Below the pieces are notes generated by a model. The model did not search any database. It was not told the DNA's origin and saw only the letters and a list, made by a program, of their open reading frames with translations. Positions 39,601 to 51,749 of a stretch of 64,000 nt of DNA are shown here, one piece after another; the first letter of the stretch is position 1, and every line of letters starts with the position of its first letter. The translations under genes and the position numbers were made by a program. Source of the DNA: Salvator merianae (Eukaryota; Chordata; Lepidosauria; Squamata; Teiidae); assembly GCA_003586115.2 (NCBI GenBank), contig QVOM02000057.1:1742163-1806162 (forward strand), read 5' to 3'.

Positions 39601-39853
39601 GCGGCGCCATCTTGAGTGTTCTAAAAGTTAGGTTCATAGAAGAACTCTTCCGCTTTATGTTTCCGGTCAAGGCTGAGCTTTGTGGTTTAGCGTAGATATG
39701 TGAAGATAGAGCGCCCTCTGTGCTGGAGCCTGGAATAGGTGCATCTATGACTCCAGAGCACATGGGCTGCTCCTTTCACCGTTTTGAATGGAAAGAGGTG
39801 CCATCTTGAGAGTGACTGACTCTATTCCAATTGGAGAGTGGCGCCATTTTGAG
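39601..39853 (+). promoter_or_regulatory. Cluster of three YY1-like motifs
   Basis: GGCGCCATCTTGAG at 39603-39616, GTGCCATCTTGAG at 39798-39810 and GGCGCCATTTTGAG at 39839-39852, all in the same orientation. They match the YY1 core (GCCATNTTG). They may be functional or simply part of an old repeat. Confidence 0.45.
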
Positions 39854-39884
39854 TGTGGCGCAATGGAGGGCCTCTCAGTGCCTC

Positions 39885-40145
39885 TGAAGGAGCCCTAAAA
39901 TCGAAATCTCCCAGGCTAAATGCTAAAAAGTGCAGGAGCCCTGAAATCCCCTTTTCTAATAGGCAATTATTAAAGATGCAAGAGCCCCAAATTTCCCCCA
40001 TCTAATCTGTAATTACTAAAGGTGCAGCAGTCCAGAAATGTTCTCCTTCAACTATTAAAAGTGCAGGAGTCTTGAAATCTTGTTTTCTGACATGGAACTA
40101 TTAAATGTAGGGAAACACTAAATCCTGTTTTCTAATACTACCCAC
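39885..40145 (+). repeat. Degenerate tandem array, ~46-bp unit
   Basis: Five to six diverged units, each like GTGCAGGAGYCCTGAAATC, then a T/C-rich run, then CTAATA and ATTATTAAA. The clearest units start near 39929, 39974, 40020 and 40060. Coverage is continuous but identity between units is only moderate. Confidence 0.65.
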
Positions 40146-40349
40146 AAAGTACTGGGTAGTGCAAAACTGTGTTGTGCAAATAATTGTCACCTACAGAAAA
40201 TGGAGGAGTGAGCGAAACCCTGGAAGTGTAGTCCACTATTGTAAGTCAGCAATGTTGCAGAGGGGGAAACACAGTCTGCCAGTGTGTCAGGCCAGTTTAT
40301 CCATTCTGCCAAAGTCAGTCAGTGCTATCTAAGAGGACCAATTACAAAT

Positions 40350-40824
40350 CTGCAACATAAGAGTCATTGTAGGTTTGTGCCAAACTACTGTTTGACAGGA
40401 TCAAACCATGGTCAAGAGACCCAGGGCTGCTAGGTGCTTCTCCTTGGCACCTGGGGATAATTAGGGAGCATGTTGTGACTGCTGCTAAAATCGTGTGTGG
40501 GACTCACCTGTTCAGTCCACCATGCAGTCACCACCATTACTTCTGCGTCCGTGGGCGGGCTGCCTGGACTGCATATCGCAACACCGTACTCAAGTGTGAT
40601 GCTGCCCTTCGCACAGATGCAGAAGTAATGGTGGCATCCATGTGATGGACTGAGCAGGTGAGTTCCCCATGCGATTTTGGAGGCGACCCTTAGGTATCAA
40701 GGAGAGCTTGGGTTTGCTACGTGAAGCACCAAGCAGTCCTAGGTCTCTTCGCCATGGATCAGGCCTGTTCTACAGTGGTTCAGTACAAGCCTAGTTCTGT
40801 GAGGTGTGAGTCTTCTTTCTGCAG
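40350..40824. mobile_element. Large inverted-repeat element
   Basis: The left arm, about 40350-40549, is complementary over most of its length to the right arm, about 40616-40824. The best block is ACCACCATTACTTCTGC against GCAGAAGTAATGGTGG. Other pairs are GACTCACCTGTTCAGTCCA with TGGACTGAGCAGGTGAGTTC, and AGACCCAGGGCTGC with GCAGTCCTAGGTCT. The spacer is about 66 bp. There is no coding capacity. It is likely a nonautonomous foldback or MITE-type DNA element. Confidence 0.75.
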
Positions 40825-41407
40825 GTGTTTCACCACCAGACTGGGTAGCATAATCAGATGCTACCTAGCAACTGGTGGCAACATAGCTGCAGACAGAAGA
40901 TTCAGCTCAGAGAACTCCTATGACGCAGAACCCTGAGCTGCAGATATTCATCATTATAGCAAAATGACAAAGCACAGGTTTCCAGGGCTGCACAAAGCAA
41001 GGGAAAGTCACATTTTGCCAACCCTGCAGAAGCAAAACCGTGCTGTTAAAAACTGGGCAAGAGAAGTTACATAGACCAGCTGTGTAAAAGACATTGATAA
41101 ACAGTGGAAAGCTGTATTTACAAAATTAGCATTATTTGCAAAATAAACAGTAACCAGAATCTCTTTCTGCAAGGGTTCCCATTCAACCTCATCCTGCTTG
41201 GAATTGCAGAAAAAGCATTTACCATTTGTGCTAGTCAAGTGACTGCCCCCACCCCAATGCTTGGGGTATTGCCTGTTGAATTCCCTGAGCTCCCAATTAA
41301 GATTCTGTCTCTTGGCCATTCTATTTTTTAAAATGCTGGCAATACTGCATAGGCATTCTTTGTGACTGCCAGTTCCAGGCTTTCTAATATTTTGGAGCTA
41401 GGGTGGG

Positions 41408-41408
41408 C

Positions 41409-41463
<55 letters not shown>

Positions 41464-41465
41464 TC
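41408..41465. repeat. (CTTT)n microsatellite
   Basis: About 14 uninterrupted TTTC units. It makes a Lys/Glu/Arg repeat frame on the minus strand. Confidence 0.95.
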
Positions 41466-41905
41466 CACCATGTTACACAAGCAGAAAAAAAAGTGACAGT
41501 GCAGTGATATGATTAAGGTTAACGAGCCGCTGATTACCCAGCAGAGAACATAATTTGGGCGAGAAGGTTTCTGGAATGACATGCCACCATGAATCGCTTG
41601 GGGGACAGAAAAGAATACAAGCTCTCCCCCCCCACCCACCCCATCTGGCTTCCATCCTCTAGTCTCTTGGAGTGAAGTTCCAAATTAGAATGGGTTTTGA
41701 CTGGTGTTCCCACAGCCAGCGGGAGGGCAGAATAAAAACATCCTGTCATTGCATACTGGAATGTACGGTTTTATCTAGGGTGATTCAAGGTGCTGGCATT
41801 GACCTGAAAAAGCCAGATACATCCAATGAGCCAGGAATGTTCTAAACTAAGCCCGTTGAAGCAACATTTTATAGTGTTGTGTGTAACAGACATACTACTT
41901 GGAAA

Positions 41906-41906
<1 letters not shown>

Positions 41907-41941
<35 letters not shown>
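41907..41941. repeat. (TG)n(AG)n compound microsatellite
   Basis: About eight TG units run directly into about eight AG units. Confidence 0.95.
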
Positions 41942-42028
41942 CAAAGACAGTGTAGGTAGCTGGATTCTGCATCATAACAAATAGCTCTTTGATTCTTCCA
42001 TGCCCAGTTGTTTAGAAAGATACATCAA

Positions 42029-42215
42029 GAACATAAGAGGAACCCTGCTGGATCAGGCCACAGCCCATCCAGTTCAGCATCCCGTCTCACACAGTGTCCA
42101 CCAATTGCTTCTGGGCATCTCAAGCATAAGACAAAGGCTCTTCACCTGCTCTTGATTCTCTGCAAATGGCCTTGAGAGGCATCCTGCCTGTCTAACATTA
42201 GTTTTTAAAATGTCC
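42029..42215 (+). mobile_element. Dispersed reptile repeat (family not named)
   Basis: It contains ACATAAGAGGAACCCTGCTG, GGATCAGGCC, CCATCCAGTTCAGCATCC and GAGGCATCCTGCCTGTC in the order seen in a repeat common in sauropsid genomes. I recognise the pattern but cannot assign the class with confidence. Confidence 0.6.
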
Positions 42216-44569
42216 TCTACATCCAGGAAGACTTGTGGACTTCAAACCAAGGTGGAATTGTAAATCTAGTGATGGATTAGTCCAAGGTGGAAAACTCATT
42301 AGAATTTCCTACTGCCTTGCTGCCTTCTACAAAGCCCTTGTAAAAAATGGATTTGCTTTTAGTTTCAGTTTTTGTGTTCCAGGGAAAGAAAAGAGGATGG
42401 TAGTTCAACAAGGCGAAGGGGTTCCAGAGACCTGCTTTTTCCACTTCAGGCTTAAGTGATCTTTACAGACAGAATCTGAATCTATCTGTGTTATGCTATA
42501 TAGCTTTTACCCCTCATTGGTACAGTTGGGGTAACTTTGCACCCCAGCCAAGTGAAACTGTAATTGCATTTTTTTTGCATTAGGACCCCTCTTCACTGGG
42601 CAAAATTCCTGCAGAAATCAGATCAGTGCTTTGACTGCAGGTTTAAAAGCAAGTGAGATACAACATCACTCCATTTGTACCAGTGAGGACTATGCTGGGT
42701 AGGGACAAACGATTTGCTGGGTAAATTCAGTCTACGTCCGGCACCTTCATCTGAGAACACAGGAGACTAGAAATCCGAGTTTTGCAGGCATTAGAAGTCT
42801 GCCTGATGCTCAGCTTGAGTGGGAAAATGGCAAAACCCATGGCGAACAAGATTGGCACTCGGCCCTCTTGAGGAAGAGGGCAGTCTTGGGCTTCTGGGGC
42901 ACGCAAAACCATTTAATTGGTTCTCTCCCATGATGAGCCTAGCAAATTAAGACTGTGTGGATTGAATAAACAGCCCACATTGTTCTGCGGTGAGGCAGTT
43001 TTGAGGAGGTGCCTTCAACACACACACAGAAACACACACACACCCCTGGGCCTCTGCCAGACTGAAAACACAGACTGGCCTTCTCCCGTTTGAGTCATAA
43101 CTGTTCTTTGCCCGTTGATGCAGTTGCTTTTTTGTTTTGTTTTGTTTTTCCCTGCCATTCCATTTCTGTACCTGCTGTGGAGAAAAGAGACCCTCCAGGG
43201 AGCCCTCAGTAGCGGTGAGAGGTGATGAATGGTCAAAGCCAAGGTAGGAGGCAGGTCCGACAAGACATAAAGTGGGAGAGGTTATGTTTCAGCCTCACAC
43301 TGATGCCTGGAGGGAAATCAGCGAGGTTAGCATCACATGGGAATGTCAAGAGCTGTGAAACTCAAGCCAGACTCTGCAGTCCCTGTTCCCTAGCCAAAAG
43401 TTGCACACAGCTGTGCAAGAAAAAGGCAGCGTCTCAAAGCCAAGAAAGATGAAAGCTCACTGTTGTTTTACTTTCTGTTTTAGGGGTGCAGACGTGGACC
43501 AGATCTCACCAACAGAACTTCTCGCTACCCCAAGCACAGAAAGGGCCAGTGTTTCTCACAATCTGAGGCACTGCAGAGATGGGAGTTGGACGGGCTGATC
43601 TGTAAGAACCGTTCCAAATCATGCATTCCACGTTTATATGTGAGACCTTGCAAGTCAAAATTATTTCAATATTTTTGAAGCAATTTAAGCCTGCGTGGTG
43701 CTTTCTACGTATGTTTTGTGGGGCAGAATGGAGTGGGTGCCATAATCTATAACAAAGATTTCAGCTTGACTGGGAAACTGCAACTGAACAGTTAGAAGGA
43801 AACAGCAGGGTTTAAATAGTCCTGTAGGACAAAGCAAATGGGTTAATTATTAAATGCCACGGCTGATCACTCCTGCGTCTTTGGCACTGCGGAAAAAGTG
43901 TGTTTCTTCTGTTGGAAAGTTCAAATCCCCATTCAGCAGAGCCTTGCAAACTGCTCTCTCTTTGCCAAAGCAAACCTCTTCCCTTGGGCTTGTCGCGTGC
44001 ACTTTCTTTGCTGCTCTGGTCTGCTTAGACCACAGAGTGTAACTTTCAGTACTGTGATGCCCATTGCTCTTCTTAAGAAATGAAGAAAAAAAGAAAATGC
44101 AAATTGATGACTAGCTGAGCTGGAAGATGTCAAGAAGCATTTTAAGTTTAGCTGTGCTTGCAGAGGAAAATTGAGCAGGCGGCCTTAGCTGGAAATGTCT
44201 CTTTAAAGCTCAGCATCTCCCATCAGAAAGCCACTCTGATCTTTGCCTGGTACCCTCGGATATGGCTCGAGGCAGTGTGGTTTGGACTTCTGGGTTCCTT
44301 AGCCAAAGTTGAGTCGACATGTTGTCCAAAAGGGGTCAGCGTGTCCATGTCTAAGGGGCTTCTTTACCACTCCCCCCCTTTCTTGGCCGGCTTGTTTGCA
44401 AGAATTAACAAACAGATACTGAGCAGAAGCATCAGCTGTCCTCAGATGCTCTTTGCCTATCCAATGCACTTCAGAAGTTTTTCATTTGTGAACTCCAGTC
44501 GTCAGTTGCAGTGGAAAAGATGCATGAAGGAAAAGAAGTTCAGGGCCATCTAGTCTGAGCTGACTTTTG

Positions 44570-44715
44570 GTAATTCTCTGGATGTATCCAGGCCATTTCC
44601 TTGGCAGATACCAGTAATGGTTTGCCATTACCATACTGTGGGATGATGCCAGGATTACACCTGTGACCCTCTGCTTTCCAGGCAATTGTTCTGCCCCTGA
44701 GGTATGCCCACATGT
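44570..44715 (-). mobile_element. tRNA-derived SINE
   Basis: On the minus strand: ACCTCAGGGGCAGAACAATT (A-box region), GCCTGGAAAGCAGAGGGT, a decayed B box, and TGGTAATGGCAAACCATTAC. It shares its head block with the SINE at 30755-30950. Confidence 0.7.
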
Positions 44716-45339
44716 GTCATTATTTGCCACATAAGAGAGAAAAAGGTAGATGAAAAAGGAGGCTTGAAAAAGGAAGTCATCCTTTTCCTTGACTATGTAT
44801 TGGAGCATCTTTTGCCACTGTGGCCAATGGACCACATCACCTTGCTGCTGAGGATGATGGGAAACTCTGTGGAGCCATGTCTTCTTGCCACCTGAGGGAA
44901 ATTGCTAGGCTGAGATATATGCTAGCTTGTTGTGGCTGAAACTGTAACAGTAAAAACTTTAAGAAAAATAATCCTTTTTTTTTCCTGAGGAGTAAGCCAA
45001 ACTGAAGACAACGGGACTTCCTTAAGAGGAGATCCAGACAGGGGAAACCTTCTGTGCTGCCTTGGCAGGGCTTTAATATTGCACGTTAGAGGAGAACTTC
45101 TTTTCAATCTGCTTATACTTGATTCTTCAGGTTTTTAATTGCTATTAATTTGATTCGTTAAAGTCATGGGCTAATTTATGTGATCTGGCAGTATAAAAAA
45201 GTAAATTATTTACTTATTTTTATTATTTTTTTTCTTGGCTTAGCCAAAACAGAAAGTAGTTCCTTATTAGTATTATTACTATTCCTGCTCGCGTTAAAAT
45301 GAAAAGCTTTTTAACTCTTAAAATCCCAACGAGGAAGCC

Positions 45340-45640
45340 CTGCGCCGGTTGCTATGGCAGGACCAGCGCGGTTGCTAGGGACTCTCTTAGGCTCCGCCCC
45401 CTCGCCCCGCAGAAAGCGGCCATTTTAAAATCCTCTCCCCCAGCCCTCCTCTCCTTCCCGCCCGACCGGTGCGGCTCGGTCGCCGAAGCCACGCCTACCA
45501 GGCAAGAGGGGAGGGAGAACAACAAAAAAAAAGAGTTCAGATAGCCAGGCAGCGGGAGGCGTGGCTTGAGGAAAGGGGCTGAGCTTCTGGGGATGGCGGA
45601 GCCAATGAGAAGCGGCCGGGGCGCGGCCGGGACGGCTGGC
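45340..45640 (+). promoter_or_regulatory. CGN: CGN CpG-island promoter
   Basis: CpG-rich sequence begins at about 45340. It contains two RFX X-box-like sites (GGTTGCTATGGCA at 45347-45359 and GGTTGCTAGGGAC at 45370-45382), a GGCCATTTTA YY1-like site near 45419-45428 and a CCAAT box at 45602-45606 on the plus strand. An E-box, CAGGTG, follows at 45643. No TATA box. It is assigned to CGN because it is the only CpG island with a strong plus-strand donor upstream of the CGN coding exons. Confidence 0.65.
45347..45382. promoter_or_regulatory. Tandem RFX X-box-like sites
   Basis: GTTGCTATGGCA and GTTGCTAGGGAC both resemble the X-box GTTGCCATGGCAAC. Their starts are 23 bp apart. Confidence 0.55.
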
Positions 45641-45731
45641 TCAGGTGACAGGTTGTGCTCGCGCCGCCCGGGCATCCAGTGCAGACCACAGTAGCGCGAG
45701 GAGGCGGCGGCGCCGGAGCGGCTGAGCGGCG
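45640..45731 (+). other. CGN: Probable CGN noncoding exon 1 (5' boundary approximate)
   Basis: A GC-rich segment ending in a perfect donor, GGCG|GTGAGT, with the intron starting at 45732. It would splice to the acceptor at 62488, just ahead of the CGN start codon. In human, CGN exon 1 is likewise noncoding. The 5' end is estimated. Confidence 0.6.
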
Positions 45732-48539
45732 GTGAGTGGCGTGGGGGAGAGCGGAGCCCTGCCTTGGGGTTTCCCGTGGGAGAAAGGCAGCCCCGCTTGA
45801 TAGTTGCAGGGGAGCCCGCTTTGCATCCTTCCCGCTTCCCTCCTCCAGCGCCGGACGGGCAGCCGCGGGAGGGGGATTTGCCTCCCCATTCCCACCCACA
45901 GAGCCCAAGCATCTCACGTGCCGTTTGCTTTTCCCCGCCGCCTGCCTTCTCCGCTTCTCCCTCCTCCCTTGTGGCCTTACAACAGCCCTGCGAGGTTGGC
46001 GGGAAAGCGGAGGGTGGCCGACAGACACGCGCAGATTCGTCCCCCTCAGTAAGTTTCCGTGAGCCAGTGGGGGGGGTGAACCCTGGGGGGGTCCCTTCTT
46101 TTCCATCTCAGGAGGCTTTGGGACTGGTTTAAGTGCGTCTCTCCCGTTAGCCTTCCGTCTATTACCATCGGCCGCTCCCCTTAGCTCCTTTCTACGTAGT
46201 TCAAGGGCGCTGGAGAATAACAGGGACCGTATTTCACCCTTCCTTCGTCCCCACTTTCTACTCGCCTCTGGCAACCATTCCTGCTCCCAGTTTGCCCTCT
46301 GCGGGAACCTGTTCTCCAGCCCTTGCAAACGGGGAGCCGGAGTCGATAACCCCGCCTTCCCCTTTCTGGATTCGGATTATTTTTTATCGCACCCACCCTG
46401 AGTCCAGGGAACTTCCCAGTCACCTGTTGGTGCCTGGAATTTACACAAGGCTGCCTTTCCAGTCCCTTTCCCCAAGCTTCCTGGTTTTATTGCCCCTCGA
46501 TAATCCGACTGGATTAAGGGTTTGGAGTCAGGCACCCTTTGCCTGTTTCTTACAGATATGAAAGCGAGTCATTTGTGGAGGCGGATTTGGGAGGGAAAAA
46601 AACCCCGTTAATTCTGGGTACTTTAGTCTCAAGTGCTGGTTTGTTGGTGGCTCGAATGTGGAAGACGTTCCCTCTTTTTGGGAGCTGGGAATGCTTTCTT
46701 TCCAACCCTTGAGGACTAGCGTCTCATTTTTCAGGGCCTTTCGTACCACCTGCGCCCGGATACCTTGCTCAGCTGCTTTTCTGTTGGCTTTTGGCAGCAT
46801 ACAGTGCAGGCCGGTGAGGAAGTGGGTGGATTCTGCCCCAGTGTACAGTCAGGGAGCCAACTGGTGGTGTCAGTCAGGGCTGGGTCAGAAGCCACAGCCG
46901 GCCCTTGGGTGTGGCAGATGGCTGCGAATCGTCCCTTGACCTCGGCGGACTTTGGTCTTTGAAGGTGGCCGGCTTGTCTTTGCCAAAGGGCCGGACTTTA
47001 AGGCGGTGTAGGCAGAGTTCTGATGTGGCTTTCGCATAGAACTCACGTAGCTGCCGGCCTGCCACTCTTCACCGCTTCTTAAACCTCAAAGGCACGCTCC
47101 ATGTAAATCCGTTCTCTGCTCCTTCGATGCTGATTAGTTTTCTTCTTTCTTTCTCTTTAATGCTTTGCTCGTGGCAGGAGGCTCTGCTCTTGGAAAGAGC
47201 ACCAATTTTTTTTTTTAAAAAAACAGTCTTTCGTTATTCCTCTCGAGACTTCAAATGGGGTCAGGGAACTCACTGGAGTCCAGTTGTAATACTTTCTGGC
47301 TAGCATCGCACAACAGCAAGGGTGCTCCGACAATGTCCTTTGCAAACCCTGTAAATGTTTTACCTTTTACGAAGGCAAAGTGTTTGCAGTCTCTGAAAGC
47401 TGTACAATGCCAAATGTTCGTACTGGAAGCTGAAGGCACATTTAGGTAAACTTCTGAGTATCACAGGACTCTTTGTCGGGTGGAATGAGAGGTGTCTGTC
47501 TTTACAGAGGTGTTTATTGAAAAAAATCCCTGGTTACGCAGAGGATCAAGTTGTTTATTCTTAGTCTTCGTACTGCTACAGCTAGGAAGAAGATCCTTGT
47601 CTGAATCTTGTCAACCAACATGTTTTGAGTTGGCTGTTGAGATAAGGCCCAAATCCTAAATTAGATGATTTGCTGTAAGGTTCTCCAAATTTGCCCACGG
47701 ATTTGGAGAGTTCTTTAACGAGGTGGGGTGGTCCCCTTGGTATGTCTCTTAATGAAAATAAATACGTGATTAAGATGATTTTGTCCGCAGCCTTCAGGAT
47801 TATTTGTCGTTGGTTTGGTACCATTGAGTTGGAGCTGAGTAGTGGCAACTTCATGGGCACATGTGTATACCGTAGCCTCCTTCTGGGGAGATACTGGGGA
47901 TTCTCTGATTTCTGAGCTGTTGCTTTACTACAGAGACCAGACCTCAGAACATGTAGAAAGTTCTTAAGGTTGAGTCTTTATTTTCAAAGACGAAGGCTTG
48001 CAAGATTTGCTCACGTTCTTTTAAAGTGCCAGTGTAACCCAATACAGCAGTGTATGAATCAAGGCTTTAAGGTGAACGTTCTTCCTTTCTTTCTGTCTGA
48101 AAGGCAGAGGGGAGTCCACACAAACCTCTCTCTGTCTCCAGCGCTGAGCTCAGAACTATGCTTCTTTTGAAAACAGTCACACAATTTCTACAAGCTTTGT
48201 AACAAGAGCGAGAGATCATCTAGTACTGTTTCCCAGGTCGGCTGGAGGTGACCATGATAAAAACCTTTCCCAAAGCTGAAGATGAAATTGGTTGTTCAGC
48301 CAAGGTTTGTGGGTTTTTTTCAGCTGAAGAAGAAAGCTTCATTTCGGGTCATCTTTGGTCAGTTGCTCACTTGAAGCTAGGAAAGGTATTCTGTGATTCT
48401 CTTTGTATCATGTCAGCGTAACAAAATTCAGCCTGGTTTTTAATTACATGCTTCTGTTGCCTTTTGCAAGTCTAAGGCCTTTAACTGGGCCTTTAGCCCT
48501 CCATTCCATCACACACCTTTGGAAGTGGATTCAGTTTTG

Positions 48540-48612
48540 TGTATTTATTATTTTTTTCTGTACAGCGTCTATAATACTACCTTTGCTCCAAGGAGCTCAA
48601 GGTGAAATATAG
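48540..48612 (-). repeat. LINE/SINE 3'-tail remnant
   Basis: Read on the plus strand it begins TTTATTATTTTTTTCTGTA and ends CCAAGGAGCTCAAGGTG, the reverse of a common reptile LINE tail. Decayed. Confidence 0.5.
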
Positions 48613-51600
48613 TTGTAAGTGGAGAGAAAGCCCTTCAAGATGGCATAGGGTCCAGGTTTATGGGCTTGGGTTAAAAAGTTGCATTTTCCTGATAGTTTCC
48701 CTTCTGAGATACTGTTGCGATGAGAAACACAGCTCCATTGTTTAGCAGACGTATTTTTCCTTAAGGCCTGATTGTATCAAAAGACTTTGTTGCATTTATG
48801 CAACTTTGTGTTTTTTATGGGAGAAACAAACTTCCAGAGTGATTTCAGACTGTGTGTTTTCTTTCTTATGTTGTAGGAAGTTGACAGGTATTTTGGTTTG
48901 CCTCCTCAATTACATTTCTCCAGTGACTAGTTTGCTATTTTCTCTTATACCTGGGAATTGTATATCCCTCCTGCCCTGTCAGCTGACTGAAACTGGAGTA
49001 AAGGAACATGGGTTTCGCTTTCTTGTTTTCCCGTGAACCAAGAACAATATTCCCCTGTCTAAAGCTTGCCTGTGTATAATAGGAAGTGTACGAGGGTCTG
49101 TGTTTACCTCCAGCTGGGAGAGTTAATTTCGTAATTGGCCATGGCTGCAAAGAATTTGGCTGTTGTCAAATCATATTTGCATGAACTAGAATGGAAAATC
49201 TTGCATCTAGCTAAACTGCTGACCTCTTTTTGTTCAGAAAGAGCCAGTCTCCTCGCAGCCTCCGGTATGATCAGAAAAAGGCCACGAAAGGTCAGTGGCT
49301 AAGAAAGTAAATAGAGAGCGATGAATATAAATTTGTCCCTCGCCAAGAGGAAGGCTTTTCTTTAAACTGAACAGAAACTTAATAAACAAGCTTGGTAGAA
49401 TCAAGTTTCTAGTTCTGGTGGAGCTGGGAAAAAAAACCTAGAATGTGGCAGTGTTTGGGTTTGAATCTTCAGCAGCTTTGTAAAAGTTCATTGGGTACCT
49501 TTGAGCCAGTTTCTGCATCTCAGCTTCTCACAGGGAAACTACAGAGTAGGAGAATGGTTTGCACCATGCTGAGATATTTGGAAGATAGGCTGGATAGAAA
49601 CCCCATAAATAAATATGAAAAAGTTTTAAAATACCGAGAAAAAAAGAGTGTGAACCTCTAGAATGATTCCGGCAGAGAGGAGGGTTCAAAACCCTCTTTC
49701 CTCCCCGGTAAGGACTGCTACACACTTAAGTGAAAGCCAAATTTCTCAGGATGTTGTGTTTGCTGCTTCTGGGAAGAAGATCTGTTCCTTCAAGGAGGCG
49801 GGTGCATGCTTCTTTTGGTGAGCCTAGGTTGAGAAATGGTTCTCTTATCTTTTCACTACAGGGGAATCCTTCAGAAATAACCAGTGCATATAAATCTGCA
49901 GTCTGTCCCAAGTATCTTCCTCTGCTTTTATTCCCTCAGCTTTCAGGGTGAGACAAATTGGACCCTCCTCCATTGCATCCTGTAATACAGTGCTTTTAAA
50001 CCTTTAATATTTGACACACCATTCGTCTCTGCTTCCCCAGGCACTTTTGCAGAGGGCGAAGTTCTCGTCAGACCTTGCACAGATAACCTGGGCCCTGTTT
50101 GCTCGGGAGTTGTTGCAAATTGAAATACGGTCGTCCGGTAAGGACGCAGTTAGGAGCCACGCGTCTGGTAGTTCCAGTTAAGGGTGGTGCAAAAGTGTAG
50201 CTATCAACAAGCATTCACGGAGAGAGTGCTGATAAAAATCAAGATTTCTTGCCACTCCTTGCTCCTGATGTCTGTCCTGACCCAAAATGTTTCCTTTAAG
50301 AAAAAACATATTATTGTGGCTTCCAGAGCAGTTGCATTTATGCCCCTTTTGCAAACCGGGAAACTGAGGTACTATATCTCTCTCTCTACCAGGCGCTTCT
50401 TGCTTCTTGCAAATTTAAACACTGACCAGGGTTTTGCCTCAAAGTTTTAGCATGCCCACATGCTTCCATAACTTTTCCCACCTCTCCATCCCATTCAGTT
50501 TTATAGTCCATCTCTGGAGTGGCAGAAGTCAGGTTCCCTGAATGGAGATGTGTGCAGCTAGGCCAGAAAAGCAAAAAGAGAGAGAGATCAGAGCACTTAA
50601 TTTCTGCCACCACGTCTACATGTTCACTTATGACCCATATCAACTCTGTAGAAACCCCAGTCAGAATAAGAAGAAATAAGTGTTCTGGTCGCTTGACTTG
50701 AACAACTTTGGAAGGTGTTTTTTTTTTTTTTTTTAAAAGTAATAAAATATAACAGCAGGAGGGACGGGATGTGGAAATCTAGCAGGTGATCCTTGTGACC
50801 TGTTAGCAGGTTGTTTACTGCGGGGAAATCCTAACCTTCCAGGGGCATCTCAGAGACCCAACCTCTTTCACCCTGACCGCTGGGTATGTTAATAGTGGTG
50901 AATATTGGTGGAAAAATGCAGGCAGAGTGAGTCTGCACTTGTACGGCGTTGCTGAGGGGTCCGTGTTGCACCCTCCGAAAAGAAAGGTGTGTTGTCCCAT
51001 GTGGAGCATGAAGAGGTGTTGCAGTTTGGAAGGGGTTCCCCCCCCGCAGCTGTCAGGGGCCTGCCTAAACTCCATGGGGTTCATTTGCAGGAGCGTCACA
51101 GCTAATGCCGTTCTGGAGTTTCTGGTTGCTTATCCCTTTATCTGTGTGTTTTGCAGGGACGAAGCAACAGTGGTTTGCCTTTCCCCTTTAATTTCACACC
51201 TTCCTCTCCTCTGATCCCACCAGGACCTGTTTGGCTGGTTTAAAAAAAAAGAAAAAAAAGAAAGCGTTTCTGGCTTCTGTTGGAAGAAAGTATTTGCAAA
51301 GAGCCACGTCTGTGGTTCAAACATTCTTGGCCTCTCATAATTCCTCCTCTCCCGGTTGGAACACAGTGTGCCCACAAAACAGTGGGAGCTGGGGGTTGTG
51401 GGAGCCTTTAGTTATTTATTTCCTCCTCTGAGTGCTCAAAAATGTCTTGACTGCAGCGAATGCCGTGCAGTTCCCTTCCAAGCACAGATCCTGCCCCCAG
51501 AAAGGAATGCGCTCATCCTTCCAGAAGGTTTGTTCCGGCTCTTTCCCATGGTTGCTTAACGCATAGAAGGAATGGGGCGAATTCGGGAGGCAGGCAGGAA

Positions 51601-51749
51601 GGAAGAAGGAGTGTGGTATAGTAGTTGGAGCAGGAGCGGAGAATGTTGGGGCTGTCCAGAAAGGCTGTGCTTTCCATCCTTCATGACCATTGGAAGTGGT
51701 GGAAATGGCTGACGGGAGTCCTGGGGCGCAGTCACAATCCAGCTAGGTT

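Larger units (their letters stand above)
39451..45340. other. Intergenic region between PSMB4 and CGN 5' ends
   Basis: No conserved coding exon on either strand. It contains three YY1-like motifs (39601-39853), a degenerate tandem array (39885-40145), a large inverted repeat (40350-40824), a TTTC microsatellite, a TG/AG microsatellite, one dispersed reptile repeat (42029-42215) and one SINE (44570-44715). Confidence 0.7.

Noticed and set aside
45537..46328. 263-residue minus-strand frame in the CGN CpG island
   Set aside because: GC-driven frame without recognisable domains. A conserved gene on this strand is not supported.
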